Part shown: positions 46,872 through 58,309 of the stretch, piece by piece
Position numbering within the stretch: the first letter of the stretch is position 1
How the letters are laid out: each line of letters starts with the position of its first letter
Assembly: GCA_950295325.1 (NCBI GenBank)
Contig: OX485803.1
Coordinates: 52,839,554 to 52,903,553 of the forward strand
Reading direction: 5' to 3'
DNA length: 64,000 nucleotides
Source: Polytrichum commune
Taxonomy: Eukaryota; Streptophyta; Polytrichopsida; Polytrichales; Polytrichaceae
Program-made: the position numbers and the translations under genes
Notes under the pieces: generated by a model
The model's database searches: none
Told to the model about the DNA's origin: nothing
Seen by the model: the letters and a program-made list of their open reading frames with translations, nothing else

Positions 46872-47080
46872 CACTGGTTTCTCTAATTAGTGTGGGTTAC
46901 CATTTGGAGTTACATGTTGTTATAACTTTTTTTATATCAACATTATCTTTTTATACCACGTTATATCATGTTCTTTGATGTGCATAGTAGCTAATTATGT
47001 TATTTGGGTAATGAATGATACTCTCGATAAATTGTTTTAGTAATGCGTAACTCCGGAAGGTAACCCACACTAATTAGACA
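46872..47080. mobile_element. MITE-like element with TCTAATTAGTGTGGGTTACC inverted ends
   Basis: Left TCTAATTAGTGTGGGTTACC then GGAGTTAC; right, on the minus strand, GTCTAATTAGTGTGGGTTAC then CGGAGTTACGC. About 200 bp, AT-rich centre, non-coding. Confidence 0.7.
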
Positions 47081-47734
47081 ATTTTGTGTAGAGAGAGACA
47101 ACATCAACTTTAGTTTGACGCGAATGAGGAACATTTCACCTTGATCATAACACAATTGTGTGGAAGAAACAGTTAAGTACGTCAGTCTCAACCTTTTTGA
47201 AGGGGAGGCCACATGCGTTAAAAAACACCGCTTTCGAAAAGGCATTCGGTGAGCCAATTTAAAAAATCATTTTGACCGTAACATGTGCCTAACCTTGAGG
47301 AGCTTGGTCTCCCTATTTTGGGGTTAGTAGCGTTCAGTTCCAACCCCACTCGGAAACATGCATGTCAAGGCCGGAACTACTTCACTGTGGCCTAACTGAA
47401 ATCCATTGTCAAACGTGTGTGGACTCCACACATCAAGCTTTTCCTTTTCTTTTTCTTTATTACCCCTTCAATCCTTTGGAGAGTTGAAAGCAGACAACCC
47501 TTGCAAGTGTCACCATGTCCACCAACAGGCTGTCGGTCCCTTGCGCGTTTTGTTTGTAGCTGGCGATAGAGCAAGAATGTTACTACCCTTCTGCCCGCAC
47601 GACTGTGAGCTATTCCGACTTCCAGTACTGTAATAACTGTATCATTCATTCCACATACACAGCTTGCTCATCATGCCTTTACAGCAGCAGCAGAAATGCG
47701 ACTAGCTGGGTCACGAATCACGATGCATGATTCA

Positions 47735-47848
47735 TAGATAGATACATAGATAGATAGATAGATAGATATAGCTTGCCCGCCCGCCCTCCGGCTATACTCG
47801 TTGTAGATAGACTAGCAGACTAGACTAGACTAGACTAGACTAGACTGA
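47735..47848. repeat. (GATA)n and (TAGAC)n microsatellites
   Basis: GATA units at 47735-47770 and about seven TAGAC units at 47810-47848, in a more GC-balanced region that probably belongs to a transcribed locus. Confidence 0.9.
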
Positions 47849-48250
47849 CTTCGGCTGTGCACAGCTAAGTTATGAGTACCGTAAAGTGATTGCTCATGTC
47901 TGTCTGGCTCATCTATCTGCCCCATCTTCTCAACACTAAGAGTGTAATATCCACCTGGTATTCACCACACTCTTGGCGACTGTGACTATGGCACATGGTA
48001 AAATCATCTCTTCCCAACAAAAATAAATTTCATCTTGTGTCGATCCAACCAGAGAACAGCCATGCATCCACCGGCATGTACATCTGCCTGCCTTCTGCTA
48101 TGGATGTGGGCCCTGCTAGACTAGCTTCCTCTTAGTTCTCTCTCCTTGAGGGAGGCTAGCTGGCTGGCTGGCTGAATACCTGGTTGGGACCCGGTGTCTC
48201 CTAGTCCATTTAAAGCCATCCAACAACAACATCCTGCACCACTGACCAGG

Positions 48251-48385
48251 ATGTTCTTGTGTCTGCTCACCTTGTCTTCCTTTCTACTTCTTCTTCTTCT
48301 TATTCTTCTTCTCAGCAGCAGCACCAGAGTGGGAGTGCCATTTCGGCCATTCATTCACTCGGTGGCAACTAATTCCCCGAGCTGA
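48251..48385 (+). CDS. Possible 44-residue secreted-type peptide ORF upstream of the MIR390 array
   Basis: ATG 48251 opens a 44-codon frame: MFLCLLTL followed by a run of about 15 Leu/Ile/Ser residues, then SSTRVGVPFRPFIHSVATNSPS and stop at 48383-48385. The shape, a very hydrophobic N terminus plus a short polar tail, fits a signal peptide with a small mature peptide, but the leucines come from a (CTT)n microsatellite, so chance is quite possible. There is faint likeness of RVGVPFRPFIHS to CLE-type peptides; I would not name it so. It lies in what may be the leader of the primary miR390 transcript. Confidence 0.2.
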   Translation: MFLCLLTLSSFLLLLLLILLLSSSTRVGVPFRPFIHSVATNSPS

Positions 48386-48400
48386 ATGTCGTCCTCCTCC

Positions 48401-48485
48401 TTTGTTGTTGTTGTTGAAGAAGAAGTTGATGTTGTTCTTGTTCTTGTTGTTCTTGTTGTTGTGATGGTGGTGGTGGTGGTGGTGC
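48401..48485. repeat. (TTG)n / (GGT)n microsatellite
   Basis: Imperfect TTG and GAA triplets followed by seven GGT units. Confidence 0.9.
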
Positions 48486-48499
48486 GACTAATTTACGGT

Positions 48500-49022
48500 G
48501 GTGATCGTGGTGCAGGGGTGTTATGTTATGCATGCGGGTTGAATTGATGATATCGTTGTAGGTAGGTCAGTTACCATTCCGGCTTCTGAGAACAGTCCCG
48601 TGCATTTGATTTGATCCCACTTGTGCCAGGAGGAGCTTTCATCCGGTTTCTTCATCAGAAGCATGATTCAACAATTAGCCAGATGGCTGCACCTGGCTAG
48701 TTTCCAAGGTTCTCCACCACTCAAAATGTCCACTCCACGTACATATGAGAGGGGGGGGGCCGGGGGACATCCATCCCCCTCTCCCCGGTTTCCTTCTAAG
48801 TGTATTATAGCCGAATTAGAGTTTTGATGATCCTCACTTTGATAACAGTCATGGTGCAGGGGGTGTAAGTTATGTTCTGCATGGAGACAGGTTGAATTGA
48901 TCATTTCGTTATAGGTCGGTTGCCATCCCAGCTTCTGAACACTCGTGAATTTAATTTGATCCCACTTGTGCCAGGAGGGAGCTTTCAATCGGCTTCTTTA
49001 CTAGAAGCATGATTCAACAATT
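48500..49022 (+). repeat. Direct duplication, period about 345 bp, upstream of the MIR390 array
   Basis: 48500-48671 and 48840-49022 share GGTGCAGGGG, GGTTGAATTGAT, TTGATCCCACTTGTGCCAGG and AGAAGCATGATTCAACAATT. The spacer holds an unrelated G/C-rich stretch. Non-coding; may be leader or promoter sequence of the same locus, which shows a strong tendency to duplicate. Confidence 0.75.
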
Positions 49023-50139
49023 CTAATCAGCCAATATTAGCTTATAGTGTCCTTTCCCTTAAGTAATCCTTTGATTCAGTCCTACACCTTTCAGAATTCG
49101 TCACTCTCAAACTTGAGAGTTGTAATGATCCTCACCTTGGCAGTCGAAATCTGAAGAAAACAAATCAATCTGATGCTTTTCTCCGCATCTGCAGGTGAGA
49201 TTTGAAAGCATTCGATGCTCCAGAGAGATTTAAAGTCATTTTCTTCATTTGCCATAACTTCATCATCTGTCATCGTGCTTGGGGAGTATAATACATGTTC
49301 GTGTGCAAGTATGTGCCTAGGCTTTGTTATTGCATCTTGTATTCAGAGGCTGCTTGTCATTGAGTGGCTGACAATGGAGGAGTCTTATGAAATGGCCATT
49401 CACATGCCAGGTTAACTTGAGGCTTTCGTGTAGGTCTTGTAACTCTAGAATCCTGGTTACTAACTTCATACCTTCCTTCATTACTAACATAACTTTGCTA
49501 GCTCTAGGATCTGATGAGCCAACAGTACTTGATGTTCTCTATCTCTAATATTATGTTTTATTAGTATTTGCTCCTTCATTTCCAGATTCATCCCACATGC
49601 AATGACTTGATGATCTCCTCATACGTCTAGTAATAGTTTTTTCTGACCACTGTAATTCTTTACGAAGATGGGATTAACATATGTCTCGACTATTATTGTG
49701 AAAGTTGATGATTTTATTTCCAAGGAGCTGTCTAGTATACTACGCATCTTGTGTATGCAGAATCTTGGAGTCCCCACATTCCTCAAACTTGGTTTTTTAT
49801 ATATATATCCTCATCACCCCAGTGCCTTGAACCTGTTCTGAGAATCCTGACAGCTTCGACGACAGTATTCAGATCAGTTTGAAATTACTTTTAATCTAGT
49901 ATTTTCAGAATACGAATCATGCGGTCAGGTGTCAATCCATCATTTTAAATTTCGTATGACTGCTAATAGCCATTTCATTGTTTGATTGTCAAGTCTTCCA
50001 CTTTGTTCAACCCCAAATTTCTCCAGTTTGAGTTTATATCAATTGTTGCAGCAGCTTCTATCGTGCCCTGTTCTGTTGGCACTGGCAAAAGTCACCATGA
50101 ATTTCTGGAGGACGTCATTATCGACAAGTACGTACGCAT

Positions 50140-50290
50140 TGTTGGTTGATATAGTTACCAAGCTCAGGAGGGATAGCGCCTAGCTCTGGAGCCACTCTGC
50201 TGTTTCACCAGTTGTGGAAAACTGGTTGTTCACCAGTCAGTCCCAGACGTACAGCGCTATCTATTCTGAGCTTTGCAACTATGTCAGTCT
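50140..50290 (+). ncRNA. MIR390: MIR390 precursor hairpin, copy 1 (guide 50160-50180)
   Basis: The guide at 50160-50180 (AAGCTCAGGAGGG...) matches canonical miR390 at all 21 positions as I know it. The star at 50255-50275 (CGCTATCTATTCTGAGC...) pairs with it, leaving the usual short 3' overhangs. Below the duplex, GATATAGTT pairs perfectly with AACTATGTC, extending the lower stem as in other MIR390 precursors. The loop region (about 74 nt) has its own upper stem (CTCTGG with CCAGA). Confidence 0.95.
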
Positions 50291-51131
50291 GTCTTTCACA
50301 AAACATCATCATCTGTGACATCTCCTATCGACTTATTAATGTACTACAGCCTAGAAGGAGGTGCGTGGAATTAGGTACAAATTTGGCTATGTTAAATGTT
50401 TTTGTCAAGTATGTGGTAGATGGTTTTAGCCTACTTTCTTTGGTTCTATTTTTGAGAGGTGAGGATTAACGTGCATTGATGACGACCGCAATCAAAACTA
50501 CTAGACTTACTTCCTCAACTACTTCGTGCAGGATTGACAAGGAGCTTGGTGGCCAACTCGAAACAATGACCAACATTTCTAAAAGTTGTTTCCGGATATA
50601 TATCCTCACCACTTCGCTGTCTGAACATATTCTGCGAATCCCTTAGGGGTGGGACGCAGTCCTCCGATTAGATTGAAATGATTAATCTAGTCTTTTAGAA
50701 TATGAGCCATGCAGTCAGGTGCATTACTAACATTACTCAGCCTTGTCCTCGATGTCTGTGAGGTTGAGTAATCTTCGCAATTTGTACTCCATAAATCTCC
50801 GCACAAATGTGAATGCTCCTTCGTGTTGCTGAAATTGATAGCTGCAATAAAGAATAACCCTAGTAGGAGAATAAGCTTAAGGAGTTGAACAATTCGATGC
50901 TTTTGATCCAAAGTCAACTGACGATACCCATCACTGTAAATTTCTTGTAATTGGTAATAACCGTTACATTGGATGATTGTCAGCCTAGTCTTCTAATTCC
51001 TAATTTCTCCAGCTTCAGTTTCCATTAATTGCTACCACTAGCTACTTCCATCGTGCCCTGTTTTGTTTGGCACTGGCAAACGTTACCATATATCTCTGAA
51101 GGACATCATCGACAATTATCACCCACGCATT

Positions 51132-51282
51132 GTTGGTTGATATAGTTACCAAGCTCAGGAGGGATAGCGCCTAGCTCTGGATCCACTCTGCTGTGTCACC
51201 AGTTGTGGGAAACTGGGCGTTCACCAATCAGTCCCAGACGTATAGCGCTATCCATTCTGAGCTTTGCAACGATGTCGACCTT
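51132..51282 (+). ncRNA. MIR390: MIR390 precursor hairpin, copy 2 (guide 51151-51171)
   Basis: Guide 51151-51171 is identical to copy 1 and to canonical miR390. Star 51246-51266 is CGCTATCCATTCTGAGC..., with one C for T relative to copy 1, which restores a base pair. The lower stem GATATAGTT pairs with AACGATGTC with one mismatch. Loop length and sequence are close to copy 1 (TAGCTCTGGATCCACTCTGC). Confidence 0.95.
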
Positions 51283-51744
51283 TCAATCACAAAACATCAT
51301 CATCCGCGGCATCTGCTGCCGAATCAAAAATCTACAGGCTGCTGCAAGAAGATGTCCACATTCAGGTATATTCAGGTACAAATTATTCAGTTACGCGAAG
51401 TTATTAGTATTCTTGTCAAGTATATAAGCTGTGGTTGAATATGGTTATCATTTACTTTCCTTTACTCTCTTTTGCAGGTATAAACTGCATTGATGACGAC
51501 CACAGCCACAACTACTAGACCTACTTCACCAACTACATTATACAGGACTCACGAGGAGCTTGGAGGTGTCTACCTCGATTCAATGACAGGTCAGTTTTTT
51601 TCGGATATATATCCTCACTACTCCAGTGACTGAACCCGTTCCCATGAATCGCTCCAGCCTAATCGAGTTTCCATTAGTTCCTACAGCAGCAAAAGTCACC
51701 ATAAATCTTTGGAGGACATCATCGTCGACAAGAATCTCAAGCAT

Positions 51745-51902
51745 TTGGTCGATATAGTTACAAAGCTCAGGAGGGATAACGCCTAGCTCTGGAGTTACAC
51801 TGCTATAAAGTTCACCAGTTGTGAAAAACTGTTTGTTCACCAGTTAGTCCGCCCAGACGTACGGCGCTATCCATTCTGAGCTTAGCAACTGTGTCAATCT
51901 TT
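51745..51902 (+). ncRNA. MIR390: miR390-like precursor hairpin, copy 3 with a guide variant (51763-51783)
   Basis: Guide 51763-51783 differs from canonical miR390 at position 17 (A for G: GGGATAACGCC). The star at 51865-51885 (CGCTATCCATTCTGAGC...) is unchanged, so the variant makes an A-C mismatch in the duplex. The lower stem GATATAGTT with AACTGTGTC is nearly intact, so the hairpin should still fold. Loop is about 7 nt longer. Could be a diverging functional copy or early decay. Confidence 0.9.
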
Positions 51903-52200
51903 CTCTCAAGAAACATCATCTGTGGCATCTGCTACCATTTCAACAATTTACTGACTGGAAGAAGGTTTTGCGGATACAGGTACAAATCAATCAGGTATGC
52001 AAAGTTATGAATATTCGTGTAAAGTATTTGGTTTATGGGTAAAATCATGATTCCCGTTAGCTCCATATTTGATGGGGAAGATGGGATGAAGTGCATTGCT
52101 GACAACCACAGCCCACAACTACTAAACTTTCTTCATCCACTACAGTCTACATAAATCACCAGGAGCTCGGTGGCCAACTCAAATTGATGACCAACATTAC

Positions 52201-52760
52201 TCTAAGTTGTCTTCGGATAAATGTGATGGGTTTATCCTCACCAGTCCAGTGACTGAACATGTTCTAAGGTACCCTTAGAGCTTCCGACGTAGTACTTGGA
52301 GTAGTTTGACATGATCAGTTTAGTTTTCTCAGAATATGAATCATAGTGGGAGGCGTATGGGCTGTGGTTGGGAAATGGAGTTGAAAATTATAATGATGCA
52401 TTTGAACCAAAATCAACTGACGAAACCCATCACTACATAATTCGTGCAATTGCTAATCCCAGTTACATCAGATGAATGTCAAGTCTTCCAGTGTCAACTC
52501 CTTATACCTCCAGGTTATGCTCCATAACTCCTCTGGTACAAAAAAATTAGTTACACAAAGTTTATTGACATTCTTGTCAAATATGTGGTGGATGGTTATA
52601 GTTTAGTTTCTTTTGCTCTGTTTGTGAGTGTAAGGAGGGATAAGTTGCACTGACGACAACCACAACCACTCTAATTTCATCAACTACAGTATGCAGTATT
52701 TACAAGGAGCTTGGAGGCCAACTCATCAAAACGATGACCAACAGGAAATTCATGTTTGCC
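52201..52760 (+). repeat. Fourth MIR390 unit without hairpin
   Basis: Shares TTTATCCTCACCAGTCCAGT, CAAAATCAACTGACGA(A/T)ACC CATCACT and ATTCTTGTCAA(A/G)TATGTGG(T/A) with the other units. Sequence jumps from the pre-hairpin part (about 52535) straight to the post-hairpin part, so the hairpin was deleted or never present. Confidence 0.75.
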
Positions 52761-55700
52761 TCCTTGTTTTTGGCCGACAGTGATCATTTTCAAGTTGGTC
52801 ACCACCGAATGAGGTTCCAATAATATATGGAGGTGACCACTTGAGATGGTTAACCCTCACCAACAAAAAGAAGAGACAAATCATCAAGTTGGCAAGCCCT
52901 CCAGTGTGGGTACTATAGGGCCACACGTATCTAGTTCAACAGTGGTCATGATGGTTGTAAGTTTGCTTTCTTTAGTTACTACATGACACCAGAAAAGAAA
53001 TTTAAAGGCCAAAACATGCCAAAAGAGTTGTAGTCCAGGCCCATTGTTCCTAGACAATATCACACTAGAATCTAGAAACTGTTTGTCTACACTCCACATA
53101 GTGTAGTGTTTAGCCTCTTAATGCACAAAAACATGTATTTGAGTTACATATACTTCCATTATTATGTAGTTCTATCAAATATGATCTTATCTAAAATTAA
53201 GTTGTTCCTCAAAGCCACTTTTCAAATCGGTCAAAGATTTATGTTTGAATACACACAACATGAATACCCTTGTACACAATCTTGTATTTTGTATTTTGAT
53301 CATCAATGTCGCATGAGTATAAATTTATTTTATCCTTGACATACAATAGTGTACTAAAAAAAGTCTCCACCCACCCCCCACACCCCCAAAAAAAAAAATT
53401 AACGATTTTAAAACTTGGCGACCTCCATGGAAATTGTGCATCTATATGTCATACATTGAGCATCTACATCCTATAAAGATTAACTATCAAACCTAGAATG
53501 GTGTCTATATATTGAGCATATAGTCCAATCTCATCATAACACGTCTTTCTAGTACCCAATTAAGGCCCACATCCTTAATTATCTCCTCCCAGTAGACACA
53601 AGGATATACACACACACACATTAAGCTTACATACAGCAAGAAAATAAGAAGCAAAAGAAAATGAGCAGGCCAAGGCAACCCATCTTAACTGGGTTCCCAA
53701 ATTCGTTATATTCCCTAATCTGCTTACAACATGTCAACCACAGAAGATTTGCACCATATCAAGCTTAATATGTATGGATACCCTCCAGACTGCCAAGGCA
53801 TTCACCTCTTTCAAGACATTGGAGAGATTTTAGCTCAATACTTGACATTAAGGTACGATGGCCAGTATAAAAATCAACATGTACCTACGTAATGCAACAT
53901 ATTACGTAAGGCATGAATCTGTCTCGATTATTGTAGAGAGAAGTCAACAAGCAACTACTCCCTGAGGTAGTCTGGGGTATTCATCAGAACACAAAATCCA
54001 GCCAGCTCACATCAGATCAGCCCAAAGTTCTGCAAAACTTAATTATAACAATCAAGTGTACCAAGGTTCCTACTAAGATGCCCCTTTGTCAAAGGGGAAC
54101 AAGTAAAAGTTTGAAGGTTCTGCCAGTCTAAAGCAACTCATTCCAAAACATGTACATGCAGTTTCCAGCACTACATTGTTGACAAAAAAAACAGTGACAG
54201 TCACATATTTTATTACCTCTAATAGTGTATGTAGGAATTTAGTACCAAAAGATTCAATACACTCACCACCAATCTAAGCAGTCTACAGCACGCACTGTAG
54301 ACTTACCATGTAATTAATACCACCTTTGGTGTCCAAGATAGTCACTAAAGAAGATGCAACTAAACGGTTGTCTTGGATGTAGATATCACCTACGCTTCAA
54401 ATAGCATAACAAATTTGGTGGTCAATAAGAAATTTCTAACCAAGGCCTAGGTTTGGAAGAGACAATGTAATATTCAGCTTCATGAAACAACAATGTGCTC
54501 ATATGATGACCTAAAATTACCTAATTGCTACAACTACCTGAACTAGTAACCATCTAAGGTGAGTGCATCTATAATGAATTGTGACATATAAAAGGTCTAG
54601 CATTGTTTAAACATTTTAAGTCACAATTCATGATAGGTGCACACTTTATTGTGATGGGGAGAATCAAACTAGTTCTGAAAAGATAGTGCTGCAAATTGCT
54701 AGTCCAACAACAGGTCAAATCTGTCAAATACATGTATTTCAACAGCGGGTCAAATCTGTTACTCTACCTTGTGTCAATGCCAAAGACCCAGACCTTCCCC
54801 TTGCATAAGCCACCCCACCCCAACTGAAGCAGCTACAGCACATCAGATTCACTATAAAAATTTGTATGATGTATGGGCATCATTTAGTACCTGAACACAG
54901 TACAATGATGGGACCAGGTTCTTTTAACATAAGCAGGAGAATTTGGAATTGTTTGACAGGATGTTGACTAGCAATTGAGAGGCAAAAGCCATGTGCTATT
55001 TCATATAACTGACTGCCGCAATAATTTTCTTTTTGCTTACAATCTGAGACAAGAGTGAAACAAAATTGACGTCAAAATGAAAGTCACATGCTCCGGAAGA
55101 CGATAGACTGTAAGCTTCTTGCAAGCCACAGCCAAGTTGTCTCTAGGTTTGATTTGTTGTAAGCTTCGTATCCATGGCTCGCCCCACTGGGCCACCTTCT
55201 GCAAGCATGTACATCTGATTGCAGACCCAGAAATAAAAATTGGCATCCAGAGATATAAACATTGAGACACCTCAGCTCCAGCATTGGCTCCCTACCCCAC
55301 TTCTGCTTCCGCTCAGAGGGGCTTCAGGACGCTGGATTCATCTGTGCAAATCAACTGGGGATGTCAAATTCACTACAGAAATTGCACAATTAAAACATTC
55401 ATGCAGCTATGAATTGGCCTGAATTGAGAAAGACACAAGCAACTATTTGAGCCAATAATGTACACAACCTTAACAAACTCAATACTCAAAGCATCATCAG
55501 TCAACTGACAATGTATGTGAACACCACAAGCTGGATGACATCACACTTCAGGCTGCTGAGGACTGCCCTGCTCACAAGGTCTCTTGAATGCTGGTGGCTT
55601 TAAAATGCCCCCACCTTTCTACAAGAAATCATGGCATATTCAACGGCAACACCCACTCTGGCATTACATAAAGGTCATCTAAAACGTCAAAATGGCTGCT

Positions 55701-56198
55701 AACACTATCTCTGCACAAAACTCATGTAGACAGTGTCCCCAAAAAAACCCCAACCATCATGGAAGAAGAAACAAGGAAAACTACTAGAATTCACATCCCA
55801 GAAACTAAGTGTCATTTATAAACCCTTCAGTAAGTCTTGGTGAACTGATAGATGGGCGACATGTAGATGAGCAAGCCTTCCCTGAAGAGTGCGACTCAGT
55901 GTGGAGCACAAAAATTCTCGTTTTCTCTGTTCACTTTGACTCTAGTTTGAATACTGCTGGGATGCCTCTAAAGAACTTCTCCCTTGAAATTATTGCATAA
56001 ATGCAGACAATATTCTACTCTGACAATATATATTTACAAGATTGAAGTGCTGCCTTCTAAACTACAAGGAATATGTTAGTATCACTTACCAACTTATAGA
56101 CCACTGCACAAGTAAATCTACAACAGCTGCCAACTAGTAATCCTATTGAAGGTTGTAACATTAGTTTAGTTAGAGTTTCACGGGGAGGTAGTAAGTTG
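52761..56198. other. Intergenic region with one repeat D copy, no gene recognised
   Basis: Contains a partial repeat D copy at about 53440-53580 and C-rich and A-rich runs at 53368-53398. Open frames at 55037-55422 and 55809-56000 lack recognisable motifs or partners. The part next to 56199 presumably includes the 3' UTR of the GDP-mannose pyrophosphorylase gene, which is read leftward. Confidence 0.5.
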
Positions 56199-57904
56199 TT
56201 ACATGACAATCTCGGGTTTCAGAATGCTGTTCTTGATTTCTTTGTGAGGAAGCACGACACCACCATTGCTGTAGACCTCATCTGAAACATGTACGTCTTC
56301 TCCCAGCACAGTCATGTTCTCAACCCGTGCCCATTGGCCAACAGTTGAATGCCAACCAATTATACTTCCAGAAACACATGCATGTGCCTTGATGCGGACC
56401 CCTCTCATTATTGTGCAGCAAGATAGCCTCACCCCAGACTCAATCACACATCCTGGCCCGATGGATACATCTGGACCAATTAAGCATCCATCCCCAATAC
56501 TAGCACTTGGATCCACAATCACGTTTCCCAGATACGGATATCCAACAGCCAGTGTCTCTGGGAATCTTTTCCTCATTGAATCAAGATACAAATGAAGCCC
56601 AGTAATGTAATCTCGGGGCTGCCCAATGTCCATCCAAAAGCCAGGTAAAACCATTGCATACAGCTTCTCTTCAGCTACTATCTTGGGAAAGACCTCCTTC
56701 TCAATCGAAGTTGGACGCAGTTCAATGCGGTCCAGCACACTAGGTTTCAAGAGATAAATGCCTGCATTAATTTTATTGCCGACAAAAATCTGTGGCTTCT
56801 CAACAAACTTCTTGACAATACCAGTCTCTTCATCCAGCACCACCACACCATACTTTGAAGGCTCGTCTACCTGTTCCACAATATCAAATCCAATTACTTC
56901 CAATTGCACAAATGCAAACACCTTCATCAGCAAATTCACCACATCGAGACTTATGGTTTGCAATATAAAAGATAAAGAACCAGTCATGCTGCAACCCCAT
57001 AATTTCCTCAGTCAGAAGCCTAACTCAGGAAGCTTGTTTCTCCTTCTAACTTGTTACTGGAACAACTGAATCAGCACATTTCATCTTCCACAAGATTGCA
57101 GGGAAGTGAGAAGGATATTGATCAGGTACCTTGGTGACCATGATGGTAGCTTCTCCACCATGCTTTTCATGGAATTCAATCATCTCCTTCAACGGGTACT
57201 CGCTAATGACATCACTATTAAGCACAAAGAAAGAGTCTCCAGATCCATCATCCAGCTTGTCTCTGGCCAAAGCAAGTGGACCTGCAGTGCCCATGGGCTC
57301 CACTTCTCGAGAGCATGTGATCTTGATTCCCAGTTTCTTCTCAAAGTCCAGCAAGAAGTTCATCATCAACTGACAGAAATGGAACAGAGAACAAAACAGC
57401 ATTTCATTAGGATACAGATTTTATAAGCATTAAAAAGCTAAATATAAAACAATGACAAGACAACAAAAGTACGACGAGAAGCACGAAATTAACAAATGAA
57501 TGTCATGTACTTATTTACCTCAGGCTGGTAGTTAATAGCCAGAACAACTTCATCTACTCCAGCAGCCTTCAATGCCTCAATCTGATAGGCCAAAAGAGTA
57601 AAGATGAGACTCAAACCCCTTCCAAGCAGCTATGCCTCTGGTAGGTGCAATACAATTGTAAGAAACATATTGATGCAATGTATAAACTAAGATTGCAACT
57701 TCGTTGTCAAATACATATGCCCCAAAATTTGACAACAAGTAACAACCACCTCTCTCTCTCTCTCTCTCTCTCTCTCTAAGGTGATGATAAAACCTGGTGC
57801 AAGATCATAGGCTTGTTGGCGAACTCCACCAGGGGTTTAGGCACACTCAGTGTCAGAGGCCGCAGCCGCGTCCCAAACCCTCCCACCAATATTAATGCCT
57901 TCAT
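56199..57904 (-). CDS. GMPP: GDP-mannose pyrophosphorylase (mannose-1-phosphate guanylyltransferase), complete, four exons
   Basis: Makes GDP-mannose and pyrophosphate from mannose-1-phosphate and GTP in the cytosol, feeding ascorbate, cell-wall mannan and N-glycan synthesis; the Arabidopsis counterpart is CYT1/VTC1. Exons on the minus strand: 57904-57794, 57581-57519, 57369-57130 and 56870-56199, all introns GT-AG and phase 0. The product is 361 residues, the same as typical plant enzymes. Visible: N-terminal [13 protein letters not shown] nucleotide-binding loop, [10 protein letters not shown] with the metal-binding Asp, [29 protein letters not shown], and C-terminal left-handed beta-helix hexapeptides ([17 protein letters not shown]) ending KPEIVM. 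The start is at the conserved MKALILVGG. Exon 3 opens with Leu where relatives usually have Val. Intron 1 holds a (CT)n repeat. Intact and under selection by appearance. Confidence 0.98.
57750..57777. repeat. (CT)n microsatellite in GMPP intron 1
   Basis: About 14 CT units in the first intron (57582-57793); on the coding strand this is (AG)n close to the donor site. Confidence 0.95.
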
Positions 57905-58280
57905 CTCCTCGAAGTTAGATATCCTCTAGAGCAGAGTTGTCTCTTGATGAGATCGACAAAGAGAACAGAGCCAAAAGTGCAGATCGCCTCAGTATTGATT
58001 TTGGCTTCAGAGCGATTTTCGACGAGGAGGAAAACTCTCTACTCCACCGGTAGCTTGACAATCTTTCACAACCTTCGACAGAAGAGCATCGGGAGGAACG
58101 TCAACTAACGAGGATGATCCACCACAGATCCTCCCTTCCAACAGAAAAGTTTCACAATAGCAAGCGACTGTAAGGACGCAATCTCTGTAAGCAGAGTAGA
58201 CAAGAGCTTCTCAAAAGCTCTCGCGAATCCGCAGCAACAGAAGAAAGTAACAACAGCGGTGCGCTTCACTCACTTAACTT

Positions 58281-58307
58281 ACATATAGAAGAAGAGGAAA
58301 ACCCTAA
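58281..58307 (-). promoter_or_regulatory. Candidate GMPP promoter: TATA-like string and telobox
   Basis: On the minus strand TTAGGGTTT (58299-58307), a telobox frequent in plant housekeeping promoters, is followed by CTTCTTC and TATATG (58282-58287). They lie about 380 bp before the start codon, leaving room for a pyrimidine-rich leader. Functional role is inferred from position only. Confidence 0.35.
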
Positions 58308-58309
58308 AT

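Larger units (their letters stand above)
49796..52760 (+). ncRNA. MIR390: MIR390 locus: four tandem units, three with a miR390 hairpin
   Basis: Units start at about 49796, 50590, 51597 and 52201, each opening with a TATATATCCTCA(C/T)-type string and sharing flanks such as CATGCGGTCAGGTG-like sequence, GCACTGGCAAA(A/C)G and CATTGATGACGACC. Units 1-3 contain a hairpin with a miR390 guide in the 5' arm and its star in the 3' arm. Unit 4 keeps the flanks but lacks the hairpin. All hairpins are on the plus strand, so one long primary transcript could release three precursors. In land plants miR390 loads AGO7 and starts TAS3 tasiRNA production against auxin response factors. The transcription start, splicing and end are not visible; a cross-matching TAS3 target was not found in this window. 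Confidence 0.93.

Noticed and set aside
50212..50469. Plus-strand frame sharing residues with 51203-51427
   Set aside because: The similarity is explained by the tandem MIR390 units; the frame covers the hairpin loop and star.
51580..51840. 86-codon minus-strand frame across MIR390 copy 3
   Set aside because: Looks protein-like (VTPELGVIPPELCNY), but the equivalent positions in copies 1 and 2 have stops, and the conserved feature is the plus-strand miR390 hairpin.
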